Assembly: GCF_034674885.1 (NCBI RefSeq)
Contig: NZ_JAUCDS010000002.1
Coordinates: 186,001 to 250,000 of the forward strand
Direction: 5' to 3'
DNA from: Castellaniella sp034674885
GTDB lineage: Bacteria > Pseudomonadota > Gammaproteobacteria > Burkholderiales > Burkholderiaceae_B
DNA length: 64,000 bases
Shown here: piece by piece, positions 44,164-52,774 of the stretch
How the letters are laid out: each line of letters opens with the position of its first letter
Position numbering within the stretch: the first letter of the stretch is position 1
Notes under the pieces: model-generated
The model's database searches: none
What the model saw: only the letters and a program-made list of their open reading frames with translations
What the model was told of the DNA's origin: nothing
Translations under genes and position numbers: made by a program

Positions 44164-45567
44164 ATGGCATTGATCCGACACCTGTTGACCAGTCTGCTGC
44201 TGATCGCGGCCGGACTGGGATTCGGCCCGGCCTGGGCAGAACATGGCGCCGCCTCTCACGGCAGCCAGGACGTCACCTACAAGCCGGACGTCACCTTCAC
44301 GTTGCGCACTTCGATCGCCGAAGGCAAGCTGGTCTTCATCGGCGAGCGCGGCGAAATGGAAGGCCAGGTCAATCCTGACCTGAAGGTTCCCGAGGGCGCG
44401 GTGGTACAGATCAACCTGGTAAACGGCGATGGGGCCACGCACGACATCGCGGTGCCGGAGTTCAAGGCCAAATCGGATCAGATCTCTGGCAAGAACGCCG
44501 CCACCGCCATCGTGTTCCGGGCGACGAAAAACGGTACGTTCGAATACCTGTGCACGTTGCCGGGCCACAAGGCGGCCGGCATGGTGGGGCGGATCATCGT
44601 GGGCGAACCGTCCGACGAAGTCGTCACGCAGGCGCCGCAGATCGCGCATGATCCCACCCAGGTCGGCACGCCGGTAGGCAAACGCGGCCCACAGAAGGTC
44701 ACGGTCGACCTGCTGACCACGGAAGTCGAAGGCCGCCTGGGCGACAACAGCACCTATCGTTTCTGGACCTTCAACAACAAGGTCCCGGGTCCGTTCGTTC
44801 GCGTTCGGGTCGGCGATACGGTGACGATGAACATCACCAACGCCAAGGACAGCACCCACATCCACTCGATCGACCTGCATGCGGTGACCGGGCCCGGCGG
44901 TGGCGCGGCTGTCACCCAGGTGGCGCCGGGGCAGACGAAAGCCTTTACCTTCAAGGCCAATCACGTCGGGCTGTTCGTCTATCACTGCGCCACCCCCATG
45001 GTGGCCCAGCACATCACCAACGGCATGTACGGCATGATTCTGGTGGAACCCGAAGGCGGCCTGTCCAAGGTCGACCATGAGTTCTATGTCATGCAGGGCG
45101 AACTCTATACGGCCCAGGCGCATGGGGCCAGCGGGCTGCAGGAATTCTCCCTGGAGAAACTGCTGGCGGAAAATCCCGAGCACGTCATGTTCAACGGTTC
45201 CATGGACGCACTGACCAAGGTCTACAACATGACCTCCAATGTCGGCGACACGGTGCGTATCTTCTTTGGTGTGGGCGGGCCGAACCTGACGTCCAGCTTC
45301 CACATCATCGGCGAGGTCTTCGACAAGGTCTACGACCAGGCCTCCCTGACTAGCAAGCCGCTGACCGATGTGCAGACCACGCTGGTGCCGCCCGGCGGCG
45401 CGACGATGGTGGAATTCAAGACCGATTATCCGGGCCGCTACCTGCTGGTGGACCACGCCCTGTCCCGAGTGGAAAAAGGCGTGGCCGGTTTCCTGACCGT
45501 GAAGGGCAAGGCGGACCACACGATCTTCCACAGCGACGAGGCCATCGACCCGAATTCCGGGCACTGA
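44164..45567 (+). CDS. nirK: Copper nitrite reductase with extra N-terminal cupredoxin domain
   Basis: 467 residues from ATG 44164 (GAGGGA upstream). A Sec signal ends at PAWA (near 28). Domain 1 (about 35-145) is an added cupredoxin with a likely type 1 copper site: ATHD, YLCTLPGH and AAGM. Domains 2-3 (about 160-467) are the usual NirK. HIHSIDLHA carries the type 2 ligands and active Asp; VYHCATPMVAQHITNGMYGM holds the type 1 Cys, His and Met plus a type 2 His. A type 2 His is also likely in SSFHIIGEVFD. Reduces nitrite to NO in the periplasm. Usual two-domain enzymes are about 100 residues shorter. Confidence 0.92.
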   Translation: MALIRHLLTSLLLIAAGLGFGPAWAEHGAASHGSQDVTYKPDVTFTLRTSIAEGKLVFIGERGEMEGQVNPDLKVPEGAVVQINLVNGDGATHDIAVPEFKAKSDQISGKNAATAIVFRATKNGTFEYLCTLPGHKAAGMVGRIIVGEPSDEVVTQAPQIAHDPTQVGTPVGKRGPQKVTVDLLTTEVEGRLGDNSTYRFWTFNNKVPGPFVRVRVGDTVTMNITNAKDSTHIHSIDLHAVTGPGGGAAVTQVAPGQTKAFTFKANHVGLFVYHCATPMVAQHITNGMYGMILVEPEGGLSKVDHEFYVMQGELYTAQAHGASGLQEFSLEKLLAENPEHVMFNGSMDALTKVYNMTSNVGDTVRIFFGVGGPNLTSSFHIIGEVFDKVYDQASLTSKPLTDVQTTLVPPGGATMVEFKTDYPGRYLLVDHALSRVEKGVAGFLTVKGKADHTIFHSDEAIDPNSGH

Positions 45568-45592
45568 TCCACCTCTGGTCCGTCTGTTGTGC

Positions 45593-45630
45593 ACAAGCCC
45601 CCGTAGCGTTCCTGCGGGGGCTTGTTCGTT
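45593..45630 (+). terminator. Terminator after nirK
   Basis: acaagcccccg (45593-45603) and cgggggcttgt (45615-45625) form an 11-base stem; the following ttcgtt is a weak T-run. Confidence 0.65.
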
Positions 45631-45657
45631 GGAGTCTTGGTGCGGGCGGGAAAGATC

Positions 45658-45698
45658 TTGACCGATATAGTTCATAGGCTTATCATTTCAATTGAAAT
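45658..45698 (+). promoter_or_regulatory. ectR promoter with overlapping palindromic operator
   Basis: -35 TTGACC (45658-45663), 17-base spacer, -10 TATCAT (45681-45686): five of six consensus positions each. A perfect 14-base palindrome atttcaattgaaat (45685-45698) begins inside the -10 and covers the expected start of transcription. MarR proteins bind such short palindromes, so EctR probably represses its own operon here. Confidence 0.75.
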
Positions 45699-45723
45699 TA
45701 ATTTTTGAGGACCTTGAATCAAC

Positions 45724-46260
45724 ATGGATACCAAAGTGGATGCGCAGCAGGCTTACGACCTGCGTATCTTGCGGGCGTTGCGGCGGATCACTCGCGCCGT
45801 CGCCCTGCATTCCCGGCAGCTGTCGGCTTGCAGCCACATCACAGGTCCGCAGCTCGTCTGCCTGCGCACCGTGATCGACAAGGGGCCGATGACGGCTACG
45901 GCCATCAGCCGTGAAGTCCATGTCAGTGCCAGCACGGTGGTCGGTATCCTGGATCGCCTGGAAGACAAGGGCCTGATCGTCCGCGAGCGGGGGCGGGCAG
46001 ACCGCCGCATCGTCTTCGTCAGCGCGACCGACGCCGGCCGGCAATTGGCGCATGACACGCCTTCGCCGCTGCAGCAGAAGCTGGCCGATTCGCTCAAGGC
46101 GCTGCCCGAACTCGAGCAGGCCACCATCACGCTGTCGCTGGAGCGCGTCGTCGATCTGATCGAATCCGATACGGGTCTGGCGCCTGTGGCCGATCCGCAG
46201 TCGCCCATGCTGGATGTGCCGATCACCGGGGTGGCGCCCGAATCCGGGTTGGTGGTTTGA
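45724..46260 (+). CDS. ectR: MarR-family regulator of ectoine synthesis
   Basis: 178 residues; GAGGA is 12 bases before the ATG. Winged helix-turn-helix: ATAISREVHVSASTVVGILDRLEDKGLIVRERGRADRRIVFVSATDAGR (about 58-106) with the wing DRR. A C-terminal tail of about 35 residues is extra. EctR of methylotrophs is a MarR repressor of ect genes, and this one is the first gene of the ect operon. Its stop overlaps the ectA start (TTGA). Confidence 0.85.
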   Translation: MDTKVDAQQAYDLRILRALRRITRAVALHSRQLSACSHITGPQLVCLRTVIDKGPMTATAISREVHVSASTVVGILDRLEDKGLIVRERGRADRRIVFVSATDAGRQLAHDTPSPLQQKLADSLKALPELEQATITLSLERVVDLIESDTGLAPVADPQSPMLDVPITGVAPESGLVV

Positions 46261-46790
46261 TTCAAGGGTCCGACCCAGGCGATGCGCTACCAGTCCGGTT
46301 GCGCCCGCCCCGCAGGGCCGATGGACCCGCACTGCATTCCCTGGTGGCGCACTGCCCGCCGCTGGATCTCAACTCCGTCTATCTCTATCTGCTGCTGACG
46401 GAACATTTTTCCCAAACCTGCATCGTGGCCGAGGACGACCGTGGCGTCCTGGGCATGGTGTCGGCGTATCTGCCGCCTGCGCGCGACGACGTGCTGTTCG
46501 TCTGGCAGGTGGCTGTTCATCCTCGTGCACGAGGCCTGGGCCTGGGCCTGCGGATGTTGCGGCAATTGCTGCGGCGCTTCGGGATGCGCCCGGTCCGCTG
46601 GGTGGAAACCACTGTGGGGCCTGGCAATCAGGCGTCCCGGCGGTTGTTTGCCCGTCTGGCGGACCAGATGGGTGCTTCCATGCACGAGTCGGCGCTGTTC
46701 GAGGCAGCGCTGTTCGGGATCGACGCGCGTGACCATGAAGCGGAACCGCTTCTGCGTATCGGCCCGCTTTCCTTGTCGGCAGTGAAATGA
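46257..46790 (+). CDS. ectA: L-2,4-diaminobutyrate N-gamma-acetyltransferase
   Basis: 177 residues from a TTG at 46257 overlapping the ectR stop; no in-frame ATG fits. GNAT fold: LDLNSVYLYLLLTEHFSQTCIVAE near residue 36 is the EctA substrate motif, and VAVHPRARGLGLGLRMLRQLL near 86 binds acetyl-CoA. TTVGPGNQASRRLFARLA follows. It makes N-gamma-acetyl-diaminobutyrate, the second step of ectoine synthesis. The TTG start and overlap suggest translation is coupled to ectR. Confidence 0.92.
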   Translation: MIQGSDPGDALPVRLRPPRRADGPALHSLVAHCPPLDLNSVYLYLLLTEHFSQTCIVAEDDRGVLGMVSAYLPPARDDVLFVWQVAVHPRARGLGLGLRMLRQLLRRFGMRPVRWVETTVGPGNQASRRLFARLADQMGASMHESALFEAALFGIDARDHEAEPLLRIGPLSLSAVK

Positions 46791-46829
46791 GTTGCTGTCG
46801 TCTATTCGAACGTCAACAAGGAGGAACCC

Positions 46830-48134
46830 ATGGATTTGAAAATTTTTGACCGGATGGAGTCGGAAGTCAGGGGCTACGTCCGGTCGTTTCCGGTGATATT
46901 CGCCAAAGCGAGGGGGTCGGAGCTTTTCGATGAGGCGGGACAGCGCTATATCGATTTTTTCAGCGGCGCGGGCACCCTGAATTACGGTCACAACAATCCT
47001 GTCCTGCGGAACCGGATGGTGGATTACCTGTCGTCCGACGGCGTGGTGCACGGCCTGGACATGGCCACCAGCGCAAAGAAGTACTTCCTGCAGACCGTGG
47101 ACAGATTGATTCTGAAGCCGCGCGGCCTGGAATACACCCTGCAGTTCACGGGCCCGACCGGCACCAACGCGGTCGAGGCGGCCTTGAAGCTGGCGCGCCA
47201 GATCAAGGGTCGGCAGAACGTCATTTCCTTCACCCATGGTTTTCATGGGGTGTCGGGTGGATCCCTGGCTGCGACGGCCAATCAGAAGTTTCGCAAGGCC
47301 GCCGGCATGGCCCTGGGCAATACCAGCTTCATGCCGTTTGATGGCTATTTCGGGCCGGACGTCAACACCATGGCGTACCTGGAACGCATGCTCGACGATC
47401 CCAGCAGCGGCCTGGACCATCCTGCCGCCGTGATCGTGGAAACTGTCCAGGGGGAGGGCGGCGTCAACGTGGCATCCCAGCGCTGGCTGCGGGAACTGGA
47501 ACGATTGTGCCGGCGGCACGACATGCTGCTGATCGTCGACGACATCCAGGTGGGCTGCGGGCGTACGGGCAGTTTCTTCAGCTTCGAGACGGCCGGCATT
47601 TCGCCCGACATCGTCACGCTGTCGAAGTCCCTGTCCGGCTTCGGACTGCCCATGTCGCTGGTGCTGTTCAAGCCCGAACTGGACATCTGGGAACCGGGCG
47701 CGCATAGCGGCACGTTCCGGGGCAATAATCTGGCCTTCGTCACGGCCGCCCAGGCGATGGAAACCTATTGGTCCGACGACGCCCTGTCGGCCAGCGTCGC
47801 CGCCAAGGAAAGCCTGGTGCGTGATTGGCTGGAAAATCTGGCGCATAGCTGCCGGGGCGCGGGGCTGGGCGTGCGCGGGCGCGGATTGATCCAGGGCCTG
47901 GTGACTCCCGTGGGCGACGACCTGGCCAATCGGATTGCGCGGCGCGCATTCGAGCAGGGCGTGGTCATCGAGACCTCTGGCGCCCATGACGAGGTATTGA
48001 AGGTCCTGCCGGCCCTGACGATTCCGTATGAACTGCTGGAACAGGGGCTGGAAGTGGTCGAACGCAGCGCCAATGAAGTCCTGGCATCGTTGGGCCGGCA
48101 GCCCCGTGTGCTGAAAGTGGCAGGAGGTCATTGA
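46830..48134 (+). CDS. ectB: L-2,4-diaminobutyrate transaminase
   Basis: 434 residues; AAGGAGG precedes the ATG. Class III PLP aminotransferase that turns aspartate semialdehyde into diaminobutyrate. Seen: FSGAGTLNYGHNNP near 50, QFTGPTGTNAVEAALKLAR near 109, VDDIQVGCGRTGSFFSFE near 236 and the cofactor lysine in VTLSKSLSGFGLPMSL near 267. It shares one base with ectC. Confidence 0.96.
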   Translation: MDLKIFDRMESEVRGYVRSFPVIFAKARGSELFDEAGQRYIDFFSGAGTLNYGHNNPVLRNRMVDYLSSDGVVHGLDMATSAKKYFLQTVDRLILKPRGLEYTLQFTGPTGTNAVEAALKLARQIKGRQNVISFTHGFHGVSGGSLAATANQKFRKAAGMALGNTSFMPFDGYFGPDVNTMAYLERMLDDPSSGLDHPAAVIVETVQGEGGVNVASQRWLRELERLCRRHDMLLIVDDIQVGCGRTGSFFSFETAGISPDIVTLSKSLSGFGLPMSLVLFKPELDIWEPGAHSGTFRGNNLAFVTAAQAMETYWSDDALSASVAAKESLVRDWLENLAHSCRGAGLGVRGRGLIQGLVTPVGDDLANRIARRAFEQGVVIETSGAHDEVLKVLPALTIPYELLEQGLEVVERSANEVLASLGRQPRVLKVAGGH

Positions 48135-48598
48135 TGATCGTACGTCATGTCAATGAGGTGATCGGCACAGACCAGGAGATCGTCACCGACAACTGGACCA
48201 GCCGCCGCGTGCTGCTGGCCGACGACAAGATGGGGTTTTCTTTCCACGAGACCATCATTTTCCCGGGAACGGAAACCCACATCCATTATCAGAACCACCT
48301 GGAGGCCGTGTGGTGCATCGAGGGCGACGGCGAGATCGAAACCATTGCCGACGGCCGGAAGTACGCATTGGGGCCGGGGGTGGTGTATGCGCTGGATCAG
48401 CACGACGAGCACTGGTTGCGTGGCGGCATCAAACCGTTGCGGGTGATCTGCGTCTTCAACCCGCCCCTGACGGGCCGCGAGGTGCATGACGCGTCCGGTG
48501 CCTACCCGCTGGATGAGACTGGACTGGGAATGGTCCCTGCGGACCATTCCCAGCCTGTCGAATCCGAGTCGCTTGCAAGCGACGAGGTGGAGAGCTGA
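48134..48598 (+). CDS. ectC: L-ectoine synthase
   Basis: 154 residues from ATG 48134, at the ectB stop. Cupin enzyme that closes the ectoine ring. Conserved: NWTSRRVLLADDKMGFSFHETIIFPGTETHIHYQNHLEAVWCIEGDGEIE and YALDQHDEHWLRGG with metal ligands. EctC is normally about 130 residues; the extra 20-residue tail (from about 135) is acidic and is encoded by bases that form a 13-base hairpin. Confidence 0.95.
   Translation: MIVRHVNEVIGTDQEIVTDNWTSRRVLLADDKMGFSFHETIIFPGTETHIHYQNHLEAVWCIEGDGEIETIADGRKYALGPGVVYALDQHDEHWLRGGIKPLRVICVFNPPLTGREVHDASGAYPLDETGLGMVPADHSQPVESESLASDEVES
48524..48553 (+). repeat. Perfect hairpin at the 3' end of ectC
   Basis: ctgggaatggtcc (48524-48536), loop ctgc, ggaccattcccag (48541-48553): 13 perfect pairs. 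No T-run follows. It may protect ectABC mRNA or reduce read-through into ectD. Confidence 0.75.
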
Positions 48599-48660
48599 AG
48601 CGGCTTGGGACCGGTCCCTGCGGCGCCTAGCCTGGCGAATTTTTGAAGGAGATTCCAACG

Positions 48661-49563
48661 ATGAAGGATTGTTATGTATCCCGCACCGGCCGCGCTGCGG
48701 CGCTGATTGCGCGGTGCGATCCCGTCGTCTATGAAGACGGGCGCTATGCCCAGGCGCTGGAACCGGCGCAGTTGCAGGCCTATGAGCAGGACGGTTTCCT
48801 GATTCTGCAGGGTGTCTTCGACGAGGCCGAGATCGGTGCCCTGCGCGCAGAAGCCACAGCACTGGAACACGACCCCGCCGTGCGCGAAGGCGAGGAAGTC
48901 ATCCGCGAGCCGGGCAGCACCGCCTTGCGGTCGATCTTCCGGGTGCACGAGCTGGGCGAGCGCCTGGCGGATCTGCCGCGCGATCCGCGCCTGCTGGATG
49001 TGGCCCGCCAGATCCTGGGATCCGAGGTCTATATCCATCAGTCACGGATCAATATGAAGCCCGCGCTGGATGGCAAGGAATTCTATTGGCATTCGGATTT
49101 CGAGACCTGGCACGTCGAAGACGGCATGCCGGCCATGCGGGCGCTCAGTTGTTCCGTGCTGCTGACGGACAACACGCCGTTCAACGGGCCCTTGATGCTG
49201 ATTCCGGGCTCGCATCGGCAGTTCGTGGCCTGCGTGGGGGAGACGCCCGAGGACAACTACAGGACTTCCCTGCGCCGCCAGGAAGTCGGCGTGCCGGACC
49301 CCGTCAGCCTGCGCCTGCTGGCCGAACAAGGCGGCTTGCGTTCGGTCACTGCGCCGGCGGGCTCGGTGGTATTTTTCGATTGCAACACCCTGCATGGTTC
49401 GGGCGGCAATCTCTCGCCCTGGCCGCGCAGCAACGTGTTCATGGTCTACAACAGCGTGGACAATCGGCTGGTGGCGCCATTCCACGGCATGGCCCCCCGG
49501 CCGGAACACATCGCGGCCCGTCGTGACCCGGCTGCGCTGGCGCCGTTGGCGGTGGCCGCCTAG
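48661..49563 (+). CDS. ectD: Ectoine 5-hydroxylase
   Basis: 300 residues from ATG 48661 (GAAGGAG upstream). Fe(II)/2-oxoglutarate dioxygenase that makes 5-hydroxyectoine. QSRINMKPALDGKEFYWHSDFETWHVEDGMP is the EctD signature with the iron ligands His-x-Asp near 141-143; the second His is in DCNTLHGSGGNLS near 244. It follows ectC by 62 bases with an intervening hairpin. Convergent with ehuA. Confidence 0.95.
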   Translation: MKDCYVSRTGRAAALIARCDPVVYEDGRYAQALEPAQLQAYEQDGFLILQGVFDEAEIGALRAEATALEHDPAVREGEEVIREPGSTALRSIFRVHELGERLADLPRDPRLLDVARQILGSEVYIHQSRINMKPALDGKEFYWHSDFETWHVEDGMPAMRALSCSVLLTDNTPFNGPLMLIPGSHRQFVACVGETPEDNYRTSLRRQEVGVPDPVSLRLLAEQGGLRSVTAPAGSVVFFDCNTLHGSGGNLSPWPRSNVFMVYNSVDNRLVAPFHGMAPRPEHIAARRDPAALAPLAVAA

Positions 49564-49565
49564 GC

Positions 49566-49589
49566 CAGGGGGGGTTAGTTGCCCCCCTG
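49566..49589. terminator. Hairpin between convergent ectD and ehuA
   Basis: cagggggg (49566-49573) and cccccctg (49582-49589) pair across the gap and the ehuA stop. No T-run. Confidence 0.4.
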
Positions 49590-50435
49590 CCGGATTTCCA
49601 GAAAGCTTTTCAGGAAATCCCGGGTGCGTTCCTCCTGGGGATGGGTGAACATATCCTCGGGGGGCGCCTGTTCCACCACCACGCCCTTGTCGAAGAAACA
49701 GACCCGGTCGGAAATCTGACGGGCAAACTCCATCTCGTGCGTCACCAGCAGCATGGTCAGGTCGTGTTCTTCCGACAGGCGCCGGATCACGTTCAGCACT
49801 TCGCCCACCAGCTCCGGGTCCAGCGCGGAGGTCGGCTCGTCGAACAGCATGATGTTGGGGCGCGTGGCCAGAGCCCGGGCGATGGCTACGCGCTGCTGCT
49901 GGCCGCCGGACAGCTGGCTGGGGAATTTCTCCGCGTGGTCGGTCATGCCGACCAGGTCCAGGTATTCGTAGGCCCGCTTGCGGGCCTGATCGCGCGACAG
50001 TCCCAGGACGTGGATGGGGGATTCGGTGATGTTGCGCAGTACCGTCATGTGCGGGAACAGGTTGAACTGCTGGAACACCATGCCCATTTCCTTGCGCATC
50101 GTGCGCAGGTGGGCCTCGCTGGCGGGCACGGGATGACCCTCGCGGTATTCGTGCCACAGGGGCTTGCCGGCCACGTGGATCAGGCCGCCGTCGATTTTTT
50201 CCAGCGTCATCAGGATGCGCAGCACGGTCGACTTGCCGGATCCCGACGGGCCGATGATGGTGACCTTTTCACCCTTGGCGACCTGGAAATCCAGTTCGTT
50301 CAGGACCATGGCGTCGCCGAAGCGCTTGACGACCTTGTCCATCACGATGATCGGCGAGGCAGGGTCGGAGGCGGCGGAGTCGGCCGGCGCGTCGAAGGGA
50401 GGAGATGTGTTCGTCAAGAGTGGCTCCTGAGGCAT
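49575..50435 (-). CDS. ehuA: Ectoine/hydroxyectoine ABC transporter, ATP-binding protein
   Basis: 286 residues. Polar amino-acid type ABC ATPase: Walker A IGPSGSGKST near residue 60, Q-loop VFQQFNLFPHMTVLRN near 120, signature LSGGQQQR near 175, and Walker B IMLFDEPTSALDPE near 193. A 30-residue non-conserved N-terminus precedes MDKVVKRFGD. Last gene of the ehuBCDA set. The role in ectoine uptake rests on EhuB similarity and on the ect genes next door. Confidence 0.85.
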   Translation of the reverse strand: MPQEPLLTNTSPPFDAPADSAASDPASPIIVMDKVVKRFGDAMVLNELDFQVAKGEKVTIIGPSGSGKSTVLRILMTLEKIDGGLIHVAGKPLWHEYREGHPVPASEAHLRTMRKEMGMVFQQFNLFPHMTVLRNITESPIHVLGLSRDQARKRAYEYLDLVGMTDHAEKFPSQLSGGQQQRVAIARALATRPNIMLFDEPTSALDPELVGEVLNVIRRLSEEHDLTMLLVTHEMEFARQISDRVCFFDKGVVVEQAPPEDMFTHPQEERTRDFLKSFLEIRQGGN

Positions 50436-50459
50436 GTGGGTGGCAGGCCGGGCGCGTGT

Positions 50460-51155
50460 TCAACCGCGCAGGGGGATGCCGCGCTTGGGCAGGTGTTCGT
50501 CCAGGTAGCGCACACCGGCCGAGGCGATCAGGGTGAGAATCAGGTAGAGCGCGCCCACCATGGTCAGCGGCACCATGTAGTTGAAGCTGCGGTCGCCGAT
50601 GATGCGGGCCACGTTCAGCATTTCCAGGATGGACACAACGGACAGGACAGGCACGTCCTTCATGATGGAGACCAGGTAGTTGCCCAGGGCCGGAATGATG
50701 CGCGGGATGGCCTGCGGCAGGATGATGACGCCGAAGGTGCGCAGCGGGGAAATGTCCAGGGCGCGGGCGGCCTCGGTCTGGCCGTGGGTGATCGATTCCA
50801 GGCCCGCGCGGTAGACTTCCGACATATAGGCGCTGTACTGCACGCCCAGCGCCAGGGCACCCGTCAGGAAGGCCGGCAGCACCAGGCCGTATTCAGGCAA
50901 CACGTAGTACAGGAAGAACAGCTGTACCAGCAGCGGGGTGTCGCGCAGGAATTCCGTCAGCAGGCGCGCCGGCCAGGCGATCACGCGCAGGCGGGCGCTC
51001 TTCAGCGCGGCCAGGACCAGGCCCAGCACTGCTCCCACCACGAAGCCCAGCAGCGTGGCTTCGATCGTCACGACCAGGCCGCGCAGCAGGATGGGCAGGA
51101 TGGACCAGGCAAAGACCCAGTCGTTGGCGGTGTTCCATTCGATCCCGAAGAGCAT
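50460..51155 (-). CDS. ehuD: Ectoine/hydroxyectoine ABC transporter, permease EhuD
   Basis: 231 residues with five membrane helices. Polar amino-acid permease; EFLRDTPLLVQLFFLYYVLPEYG near the N-terminal third and the EAA loop EAARALDISPLRTFGVIILPQAIPRIIPALGN near 125 are typical. It follows ehuC by 2 bases and precedes ehuA by 24. Confidence 0.85.
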   Translation of the reverse strand: MLFGIEWNTANDWVFAWSILPILLRGLVVTIEATLLGFVVGAVLGLVLAALKSARLRVIAWPARLLTEFLRDTPLLVQLFFLYYVLPEYGLVLPAFLTGALALGVQYSAYMSEVYRAGLESITHGQTEAARALDISPLRTFGVIILPQAIPRIIPALGNYLVSIMKDVPVLSVVSILEMLNVARIIGDRSFNYMVPLTMVGALYLILTLIASAGVRYLDEHLPKRGIPLRG

Positions 51156-51157
51156 GA

Positions 51158-51829
51158 TCAGGTCCTCCGGCTGCGCCAGCGGCCGACACGGGTTTCCAGG
51201 ACGCGCATGAGGCCCGCCAGCACCAGCGCCATGCCGAAATACATCAGCAGCAGCAAGGTATAGACGGACACGCTGTCCTGGGTGAAATTGCGGATGCGTT
51301 CAGCCTGGAAAGCCATGTCGCCCAGGCCGATCAGCGACACCAGCGCCGTGTCCTTCAGATTCTGCACGGCCAGATTGCTGAAGCTGGGCAGCATTTCCGG
51401 AACGGCCTGGGGCAGGGCGATGCGCCACAGGGTCTGCCGGGGCGTGAAATCCAGGGCTTTGGCGGCTTCGTACTGGTTGTGCGGCACTGCCTGGATGGCG
51501 CCGCGCACGATTTCGGCCCCGTAGGCACCGATGTTCAGGCTCAGCGCCAGGGTGCCGGCCACGACCGGAGGCAGGCGCAGGTCGATGCCCAGGGCCTGGC
51601 CCAGGACGGGCAGGGCGAAGAACAACCAGAACAATTGCACCAGCAGGGACGTGCCGCGAAAGATCTCGATCAGGGCGATGGAGGCCCAGCGCCACGGCAG
51701 GCTGCGCGACAGGCGCCCGATGCCGAACAGAAAGGAGAAAACCCCCCCCAGGATGGTGGAGTACAGGGTCAGTTCGATCGTGACCCTGGCCCCCACCATC
51801 AGGGGAGGCAAATAGGCGAGCCAATCCAT
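51158..51829 (-). CDS. ehuC: Ectoine/hydroxyectoine ABC transporter, permease EhuC
   Basis: 223 residues from the ATG at 51829 (MDWLAYLPPLMVGARVTIELT). Second permease of the importer: EIFRGTSLLVQLFWLFFALPVLG near 65 and the EAA loop YEAAKALDFTPRQTLWRIALPQAVPEMLPS near 130. A longer frame upstream overlaps ehuB and was refused. Starts 13 bases after the ehuB stop. Confidence 0.85.
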   Translation of the reverse strand: MDWLAYLPPLMVGARVTIELTLYSTILGGVFSFLFGIGRLSRSLPWRWASIALIEIFRGTSLLVQLFWLFFALPVLGQALGIDLRLPPVVAGTLALSLNIGAYGAEIVRGAIQAVPHNQYEAAKALDFTPRQTLWRIALPQAVPEMLPSFSNLAVQNLKDTALVSLIGLGDMAFQAERIRNFTQDSVSVYTLLLLMYFGMALVLAGLMRVLETRVGRWRSRRT

Positions 51830-51842
51830 GGTCAAAGGGGCG

Positions 51843-52703
51843 TTACCCCTTGCACAGCTGGGCGGTGCTGCGGTCGAAGGACTGGGCGGCATCTTCCGAG
51901 GAAAAACCATACTGGACCATGATCTTCTTCCAGTCGTCGGTCTTCTTGAAGGCCGCCAGTTCCTTGTTGACGGCGTCGCGCAGTGCCGTGGCATCCTGGG
52001 CAAAGGCGAAGCCGCCCCAGCTGCGCACCGGCTGGCCATCGACGACGGGGTCCTTGAAGTCGTGCGCGGCCTCGACCTTGCCTTTGCCCTTGGTCGCCAA
52101 TTGGCTGACCGTCAGGCTGGTGGCAGCGTAGCCGTCGGCCCGGCCGGTCGAAACCGTGGAGATGGCGTCGGCGTTGCTGGAGATCGTCACGATCTGGTCG
52201 GCGGGCACTTTCAGGGCTTGCAGCATCTCCAGCTGGTCTGCGCCCGCCATGATGGCGATCTTGTTGCCCGACTGGGCGAAGCTGGCGTAGTCGTGGATGT
52301 TCTTCGGGTTGCCTTTGGCTACCAGCAGGCCTTCGCCGTACGAGCTGTCGGGCTCGGAAAACGCGATCTGCTGACAGCGCTGCGGCAGGATGGCCATTTC
52401 GGCGGCGACCATGTCGTAGCGGTCGGCCTGCAGGCCCGGAATCAGCGAGCCGAAGCTGGTCGTGGTCCATTGGACGTTCTTGATGCCCAGGGCCTGGGCG
52501 ATGTGCTTGGCGACGTCAGGACCTACGCCCTTGGCCTCGCCGCTCAGGTCCATGTACCCGTAGGGGATTTCATTGGCGATGGCAATGCGGATGGTGCCGG
52601 ATTTCTGGATGGCAGCCAGATCGGCGGCCTGGGCGCTTGCGGCCAGGCCCAGGGTGCAGGCCGTGATGGCGGTCAGCAGGACGGTATGTCGTGTTTTTTT
52701 CAT
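51843..52703 (-). CDS. ehuB: Ectoine/hydroxyectoine-binding periplasmic protein EhuB
   Basis: 286 residues with a Sec signal ending SAQA (about residue 26). Family 3 solute-binding protein: GTIRIAIANEIPYGYMD near 36, GVGPDVAKHIAQALGI near 60, GSLIPGLQADRYDMV near 85, ILPQRCQQIAFSEP near 105. The order and these motifs follow EhuB of Sinorhizobium, including the C-terminal LC pair. It delivers ectoines to EhuC/EhuD. First gene of the set; palindromes lie upstream. Confidence 0.85.
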   Translation of the reverse strand: MKKTRHTVLLTAITACTLGLAASAQAADLAAIQKSGTIRIAIANEIPYGYMDLSGEAKGVGPDVAKHIAQALGIKNVQWTTTSFGSLIPGLQADRYDMVAAEMAILPQRCQQIAFSEPDSSYGEGLLVAKGNPKNIHDYASFAQSGNKIAIMAGADQLEMLQALKVPADQIVTISSNADAISTVSTGRADGYAATSLTVSQLATKGKGKVEAAHDFKDPVVDGQPVRSWGGFAFAQDATALRDAVNKELAAFKKTDDWKKIMVQYGFSSEDAAQSFDRSTAQLCKG

Positions 52704-52774
52704 GGGGGGTCTCCTGATTCTGTGAAGGGATCGCGGGGACGCTGGTCCGGGCGATCTTCTGTAGACAGCGTATG

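Noticed and set aside
46287..48131. A 614-codon minus-strand frame opposite ectA and ectB
   Set aside because: Antisense shadow; no motif, and both plus-strand genes are clear.
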